Below, one piece after another: positions 57,690 to 64,000 of a stretch of DNA of 64,000 nt. Made by a program: the position numbers and the translations under genes. The notes below the pieces were generated by a model, which worked only from the letters and a program-made list of their open reading frames with translations, made no database searches and was not told where the DNA came from. The stretch comes from Poecilobothrus nobilitatus. Taxonomy: Eukaryota > Arthropoda > Insecta > Diptera > Dolichopodidae. Location of the stretch: NCBI GenBank assembly GCA_947095535.1, contig OX352772.1:100597956-100661955 (forward strand), written 5' to 3'. The number at the start of each line of letters is the position of its first letter. Position 1 is the first letter of the stretch.

Positions 57690-60440
57690 AAACATGCTGT
57701 TAGTATTGAATTAATAACGTTAGTGATAATTAGTTCTCAATTAACAAGCCCTTTACTTTCTTTTTGAAAAAAGAGAAATTGGTTATTAATTTTAGTTCTT
57801 CCGGTAAGACGTGTCTTTGTCTTTGTTTCTTGTATTATAGTTATGTATATCGAGTCTTCTATTTAAGATAAAACTATATTTTAATTGGTTGTTTACTATT
57901 TTAAAAGCCGTTGCAAGCAATTCATATTTGCTTATGACCGCCAGACTAAGATATTAGTTCGTGTATAAACATCGGTAACCGTTGAATAATTTTCAAACAC
58001 TTTTTGTATACTATCTCCAGGTTATTTAGGTACACTTGTGGCGCCCTGCTCCATATTGGATTTAAACAGCAGATATTAGACTTAATATATGACGAATATA
58101 TCGAAAAAAGAGTTTTGTTTGACAAATAGTTACGAAGTATTCTTATTATAAAAATATAGGGAGAAATTTTTTTAATAATTTCTTCAATGTGATAATTCCA
58201 ATTAGATTTACTATCCAAAATTAGCCCTAAATAGTTAAATTTTTTTACAATTTCTAACGAATCGTTTTTATATGAAAAATTATTCTGAATATCGAAGACT
58301 TTGTTTTCAAACAACATAATTTTTGTTTTTGACGGTTAGATCATCAATGTAAAGCTTAAATATAGGAGGGCCTAAAATTGAACCCTGTCGTACACCTTTA
58401 AAAATTGTTTTTCCTGCACTCAGAGAATTGTTAATGCGTACTGCGAGAATTGTGCCATTTGCGTGCGACCCTTGAGCTATGATTTGAAAAAAATTAATTG
58501 ATTTTTTGAAAAATGTAAGTTTGATAATTTCCTAAGTAAAATATCCTGATCAACACAGTCAAAAGCTTTCTTGATATCAAGAAAAACACAACTGACATAT
58601 TTCCCATTATCTATATTTTTTGAAATAAAATTGTTTAAGTCAAGACACGCCGCTGTTGTATTTAAATTTTGCTCGAACCCATATTACCTTTCACCTAGAA
58701 TTTGATTTTTAGTTAAGTCTAGTCTTAATTTTAGTTAAGTATTAAGTCTATTTTTAATCATATTTTCCAAAATTTTGGAAAAGGCAAGAAGGATGGAAAT
58801 GGGCCGGTAATTCGAAAAGTCAGTTATCAAACATTTTTAAAGATAGGGGTTACAATATCAGTTTTTAGAGAACAAGGAAAAGAATGAGTTAGAAAAGCTC
58901 TATTTGTGAATTTTACAAAAAGAGGAGTCAGATGAACTACAAATTTTTGTATGAATTTAGAAGAAATATTGTCACAGCCCGTGGCAGCTGCCGAATCGAG
59001 CAATTTAATAACTGCATTTACTTCTTCTGCGCTCGTGGGAGATAATTGAAAGTTATTGAAAATATTCCTGCTGAATTGATTTATGTACTGAACATCGATT
59101 GTGTTTAACGAGTTATTACCATCATTTAACACATTTATAAAATAATTATTAAAAGCCGTAGCGATTTCCTTTTCCTCTTCAATTACCTTGTTATTGCAAT
59201 TTATCACTTTGATAGGTTAACTTAAGCCTGAATTGTCCATATTGAACATTATTTTTTTGTAGCATACTCACAATTTTTTACTATTTGAAGGATTATGTTG
59301 TTGATTATGAGTACTATTTGAAGGATATTGTTAAGGATTTTATTTGAAAAAAATTTTTTTTTTTGACTCAATTATTAGTGCATTAACTTTATTTTTATAA
59401 TTTTTGTAGAGAAAATCAATATGGGCATCATCTGGATATTTTGTATTTAAAGAACGAATCTCTTACTTTCATCTCACTAAGTATTTCCTCAGTAATCCGA
59501 TCTCTTTTATTTACGTTTTTTCTTATAAGAATACGCTGAGTATTGTGATTAATTGTTTCAGTAAGTTTATTTATCACAGAATTGAAGTTGTCATGAGAAT
59601 TTAGGTTATTCCAAAAATTAATGTTATCAATGTTATCATATCATATGTTATCATAAACTGTTAAAACTGTTTTCATAAAATTAATTCCCTCAGTAATAGG
59701 TTTTTCATCAATACTTATAAAAACATTTGATGATCTGACAGGGAGCATTCTAATACATAAAAGGAGTTTTTTTTTTCTATCATATCAGATATCAAATGAT
59801 CAATAATTGTTTTTGAGGTCCTTCCGAACCTAGTACAGAATTGCTCAGAGATTCTATTATAAAATAAAAACCTATTATTTAACGGTGTATATGCAATAAT
59901 ATCTCAATTATCTATTTGTAATATATTTAGATTAATATCTCTCACAATGAGTGATTTCTTAAATTGAAAAGTGATTTCGTCTAATTTATTAATAAATGAA
60001 TCAAAACAAGTTTCGTGTGGTATATTCCAAATATATTAATATTTTGTTTCACTAATTTCACTCCTAAAAAATTACTTTTTTCAAATTCTTCCTCATAAAT
60101 TTGATAGCTGTGAAAGTTTTCTTTAACAAAAACAGCGGTGAGGTTGCTGGGTATGCCTTATCTCTATTGGAAAAGTAGGCATTAAAGCCTTGAATATTAA
60201 AAAATTTATTTTCCAAACTATGTATCCAAATTTCAGTAAGTACAATAATATGTATATCAGATTTGAAACTATCAATTAACATTTCCAGGTTGTATAATTT
60301 ATTTCTTAAGCTTTGAATATTCAAATAAATTATGTTAAAATTGATTTTAAATTTTAAATTTGTTTCGTTAAAATCAAGACTTGTGGAATAATTTATGTTT
60401 AATAAATCTTTAAAATTTACGATATCGTTTGCCATTATTT
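57690..60440 (-). mobile_element. CR1/jockey-like LINE, internally deleted
   Basis: Minus strand. Endonuclease start at 60435-60064 (FNIIYLNIQSLRNKLYNLEM, HIIVLTEIWI, FFNIQGFNAYFSNR). A decayed endonuclease remainder follows, then the RT entry at 59207-58827 (LLDSAAATGCDNISSKFIQ) and GVRQGSILGPPIFKLYIDDL (58340-58400). The YADD region directly after is missing; the frame goes to thumb text KKFNYLGLILDSKSNW (58317-57946). The C-terminus has DIHNYNTRNKDKD near 57830 and ends about 57720. The NIQSLRNK endonuclease type points to the CR1/L2 side of the jockey group. Confidence 0.72.
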
Positions 60441-60972
60441 AAAGAAGAAAAAAATATATATATATAAAAATAACCAATATCTAGCAAGGATGTAAACCCA
60501 AAACTTATTAAACATATAATCTGGTATAATACAATATCCAAAAATGAATATAACATTATTATACCAGCTTATACTTATAACTTTTAAAAATGATAAAATT
60601 AATTTAGCCAAGGCACATACCTTACCGTACTTTGAATTATAACGAAAATTATAAAATAAAATAAACTCATTGAAAAGGTATAACAACAGTTCATGAATTG
60701 ATAAATTAAGAATTTGATTTTATTGATTATAAATATTAACAAATTTAACTTTATATATTTCGAAAGTAAGTTCATTGTAGCATTTTATCAGCTGTTCACG
60801 TATTAATTAATTAAGACTTTTATATATTTCGAAATAAGTATTTATATATTTTAAAGTAAATGACTATATAGGTACCATGTGGTTTACCAAGAATAGTAAG
60901 TAAATAATTAAAATCAAAAAAGAGTTTGTAGTTTTTAAATATGAATAAACTATACAAACAAAATAATTATGA
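60441..60972. other. A+T-rich spacer
   Basis: No coding motif. Possibly the 5' part or flank of the neighbouring LINE; nothing recognised. Confidence 0.35.
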
Positions 60973-62007
60973 ACGAGGAAGAGTGCAGTAGAGTAGACTG
61001 TGTCAACTCTGGGATACCCGTATGAAATTAATATTATATTCTGTTTCTATAAAACTTGATCATCATTTAAAAACAATCAGATGTTTTAGTACCGACGTTA
61101 ACTGCAGACATATATTTATGTAAATTGTGGAATTGTATGACAGCTACCCGAATCTATTGCGCCTAGCTTCATTAAGTTCTAGGAAATGCAAGAAGCCTGA
61201 ACCGGCTGCTTTAAACGAACAAAATTTAACAAAAATTGTTGGCATATAACTCGACACCTCTTTACTAAATTTCACATTCCTAGCTTCAGTAGTCACTGAG
61301 TTATTTTGATTTAAAAAGAGAAGTTGTATGACAGCTACCCGAACCCGTCGCACCACCACAACCAAATTTTGCAGAAGTTGTTGCCATAAAATTTGATCAT
61401 CATTTGCAAGATTTCAGACGCCTAGCTTCATTAAGTTCCAAGAGGTGCAAGAAGCCTGAACCACCTGCTCTAGACTAAATTTTACGAAAGTTGTTGGCAT
61501 GTAACTCGACACTTCTTTACTAAATTTCAGATTCCTGGCTTCAATAAACACTGAGTTATTCTCATTTAAACGGAGAAGTTGTATGGCAGCTACCCGAACC
61601 CGCCGCACCATCACAACCAAATTTTTTAGAAGTTGTTGCCATAAAACGTGATCACCATTTGTAAAATTTCAGAAACGTAGCTTAAATAGATACTTAGTCA
61701 TTTCTATATAAAAAAAGAAGTCGTATGGCAGCTACTCGAACCCGCCGACCGAAAATGTTGGATTTAAATAGCAAAACTAACAATTTTGCAAAAGCGGCGT
61801 AAAAAAAATTTCAGCGTCCTAGATCGTTTATTTTTTGAGTTATCGTGCGGACGGACGTACATGGCTTTTGGTATGGATCGATTCTGAGCCGATCCATACC
61901 TTTGACACTATATCTAGCTCGACTCTATATAAAACACTATATCTTTAAGGTGTCACAAACGTAATGGTAAATTTATTATACCCTTCAACATAGTTCATAC
62001 GGGTATA
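60973..62007 (-). mobile_element. DINE-1/INE-1-like element (family B), complete
   Basis: On the minus strand it starts TATACCCGTATGAACTATGT with GGGTATAATAAATTTACC, then GGTATGGATCGGCTCAG, GTACGTCCGTCCGCACG and the body. It ends with CATACGGGTATCCCAGAG, the GTTGACACAGTC... hairpin region and CACTCTTCCTCGT. 1,035 bp. The interior has a ~259-bp tandem repeat (GCCTAGCTTCATTAAGTTC at 61161 and 61420) and recurring GCAGCTACCCGAACCC blocks. Flanked by T on both sides in element orientation. No gene inside. Confidence 0.75.
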
Positions 62008-62426
62008 AAAATAGTGAATACGAAAAAACTACAAAGTGATATTAAAAAAGACATAAATATTGAAATCGTATAATTTAATTTAAATTTAAAAAATATTTGT
62101 GTTATCCATATCAAAAAGATTAAAGGGTAGATTGAATTTGTAAGTGTTATAATATCAAAAAGTTTATTTACTATTACGGAATGAGAATTATTTAAAATTT
62201 AAAATTTTAGCCAGGATGGGTCAAGATATAGAAAAATAACAAGGAATTAATGAAAGGTAAAACTTTAAATTGCAAAACAAAATTATGTGAAAATTTGGTT
62301 AAGATAAAATTTATAATTCGTAAATAAAATATAATCGTATAACAACTAATAATAATATATGACTTTATTAAATAATTAAATGAAGTGGTAAATAAGTTAG
62401 TGCATAGAATAAATAATATAACAAAA
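62008..62426. other. A+T-rich spacer
   Basis: 419 bp between two DINE-like elements; no feature recognised. The minus frame 62207-62455 is hydrophobic but without a motif. Confidence 0.35.
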
Positions 62427-64000
62427 ACGAGAAAGAATACAGTTACCTTTGTCAACTCTTAGATACCTGTATGTATGTTCACAGCCTGTCACTCTTACAA
62501 TATTATTTTTTTAATATTTTAGTATTTTAAAATAATTTGGGTGAATTTTATAATTTATAGAACATGGGTTGTACATATATTCAAACTATATGCTTATATG
62601 TACATTCTTCAAAAGCAGATTCTAACCTTCCACATAATGATTATCAATCCAAAACTTTTTCAAATATTCTATTGTACCATTTAATACCAAGCGATAAATG
62701 TATATTAAATTTACTTAGTACAAAATAGTAAATATAATTTTAAATATTATATTATATTAATTCGGACATAGTATATTTATATTGTTATAAGTATATCGCC
62801 ATACATTGCAATATTTCTTTAAAAATATTTCCATTCATAGAATAATTTCTTATAAGTACAATAAAATACATATATGTATGTAAATACGGCGCTATATAAT
62901 ATACATCTATACTCTTATCATTCATTCATCAGTGACATCTACGATATGTAAATAAATATGTTATTATATAAGTATGTATGCATATCAATATCATATAAAT
63001 AAAAATTCTTCAAGCAACCGTTATGTTGTTTATTTATTTACATTTTTTTGTACTACGCATTATATCCTCAACAATTTAAAATTATCGAGTAAAACAAAAT
63101 GCAAAAAATTCGTTCAAGAAATTTGTTAGAAAATTTGAAAAACTCAAGTAACACTTTCGTCAATTTTAAAGTAACCCTATATTATTAAAAAAAGTTGTTA
63201 ACAGAAATAAGAGTATAATGTTGAAGCTTTAATTTTTATGTCAAAAAAATTTTAACAGGTGTTCAAAAAAACGGAAATTTTCAGTTTTTGACGCCTTACA
63301 GCTCCTAAACGGGGGGTGATACAAAAATAATTTTTGAAATGACTCATACTTATTTTCAAAAATCTAACTTCTGTCAAAATTTCAAGTTTCCAACTTAAAC
63401 CGTTTAGGAGATAGAAGGGTTAAAGGATTTTGCAAAATTTGAATTTCGCATAACGGTAAATTAAGACACCTTATGCCACAACTATATATTTATTGTACAT
63501 ATACCTTTAAAGCTAATAAAAGTAGTAATCGTTTGGCGTTTTCAAAATGAATACCTTATACAACTTGTGTTATAAGAATTTAAATATAGAGCTTTTTTGA
63601 ACCTTTGGGGAGCTGTAGCTCCGTAACAAGTGGGGCTACAAAAAAAAGTTATTAAAAATAAAATTAATATTTTTGTGAGATCTATCAGTAGTTAAAATTT
63701 CATAGCTCTATTTCAAAAAAAATGTGGGGATCTAAAAGTTAGGTGTTCGAGAGCTACCCTAAGTTTTGGTCCAAACTCAACCAAAAAAATAGGGAACCTA
63801 CAAATTACTTCCAAAATATTTAGTGTAAATTTCAAGATTCTAGCTTTCTTAGTTTTTGAGTTAGCGTGCTGATGGAGGGACGGACATGGCTCAATCGTCT
63901 TAGAATTTTTTTCTGATCCGATCCATACCTTTGAAGGTACATCTAGCTCGCTTATTTCGAAGTGTTACAAATGGAGGAGTAATTTTATTATACCCGATCC
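62427..64000 (-). mobile_element. DINE-1/INE-1-like element (family A), second copy, cut by the window end
   Basis: Reverse-complement match to 49985-51552 along its length, including the terminal TTTCTCGT, the GTTGAC hairpin, GGAGCTGTAGCTCC and GGTATGGATCGGATCAG. About nine differences in the first ~140 aligned bases by eye. The last ~15 bases (TATACCCGTACGATA in copy 1) lie beyond the window. Confidence 0.85.

Noticed and set aside
57576..57767. 63-codon plus-strand ORF
   Set aside because: Overlaps the C-terminal end of the minus-strand LINE and has no motif.
49985..64000. Inverted ~1.57-kb arms as terminal inverted repeats of a Polinton or other DNA transposon
   Set aside because: The left arm cuts PolB in mid-frame and can be removed exactly, and each arm has its own DINE start and hairpin end. 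They are separate insertions.

Overview
This is nuclear DNA of an animal, most likely an insect and probably a fly (Diptera). The evidence is the very A+T-rich base composition, jockey-type and other non-LTR retrotransposons, gypsy-type LTR elements, Polinton/Maverick remnants, and several DINE-1/INE-1-like (Helentron-type) repeats with the start and end signatures I know from Drosophila. I recognise no host gene, RNA gene or prokaryotic operon. Almost everything that can be named is a transposable element or a piece of one, mostly broken, in nested layers. Family names rest on motifs read by eye, not on database searches.

Layout. 0.7-2.35 kb: an LTR followed on its right by an errantivirus-like env remnant (minus strand). 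3.4-3.8 kb: 3' end of a LINE. 4.0-5.3 kb: deletion derivative of a gypsy-type gag/pol. 5.3-7.7 kb: broken jockey-type LINE. 7.7-10.1 kb: DINE-like fragment, then LINE copy A. 12.04-18.87 kb: a nearly full-length gypsy-type element (minus) with 268-bp LTRs, 5-bp target duplications, a tRNA-Trp-type primer site and a CHCC Gag finger, which are CsRn1-type traits. 19.2-19.9 kb: a related gag remnant. 20.0-25.7 kb: a jockey LINE and a second LINE back to back; the second carries a 57-bp-arm hairpin inside its reverse transcriptase. 25.96-32.26 kb: two head-to-tail copies of a ~2.6-kb non-coding repeat with internal ~145-bp tandem units, one copy interrupted by a LINE. 33.0-34.3 kb: a second copy of the 0.7-kb LTR with a tRNA-Tyr-type primer site, split by a 918-bp DINE-like insertion. 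36-39.5 kb: LINE pieces, including copy B of the 8-10 kb LINE. 39.9-41.85 kb: truncated mag-like gypsy gag/protease/RT.

42.6-57.3 kb holds two adjacent Polinton-like elements. The first has an integrase remnant, a small structural-protein-like ORF, a conserved accessory gene, an intact small ORF and a long, only lightly damaged type B DNA polymerase with a 62-bp intron. That polymerase is split by a 1,568-bp DINE-like element. The second has a capsid-like remnant, a paralogue of the accessory gene and a heavily decayed, intronless polymerase. 57.7-60.4 kb is a CR1/jockey-like LINE. 61-64 kb holds two more DINE-like elements; the last lies inverted relative to the copy at 50 kb and runs off the window.

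In an intact Polinton, PolB would replicate the element, the integrase would insert it, and the capsid-like and small structural genes would be virion components. Here the integrase has lost its catalytic-glutamate segment and both polymerases are broken, so neither element could move by itself. The most informative observations are the splice-site intron present in one PolB and absent at the same codon of its neighbour, and two DINE-like insertions whose empty sites can be read directly and show T|T insertion without target duplication.
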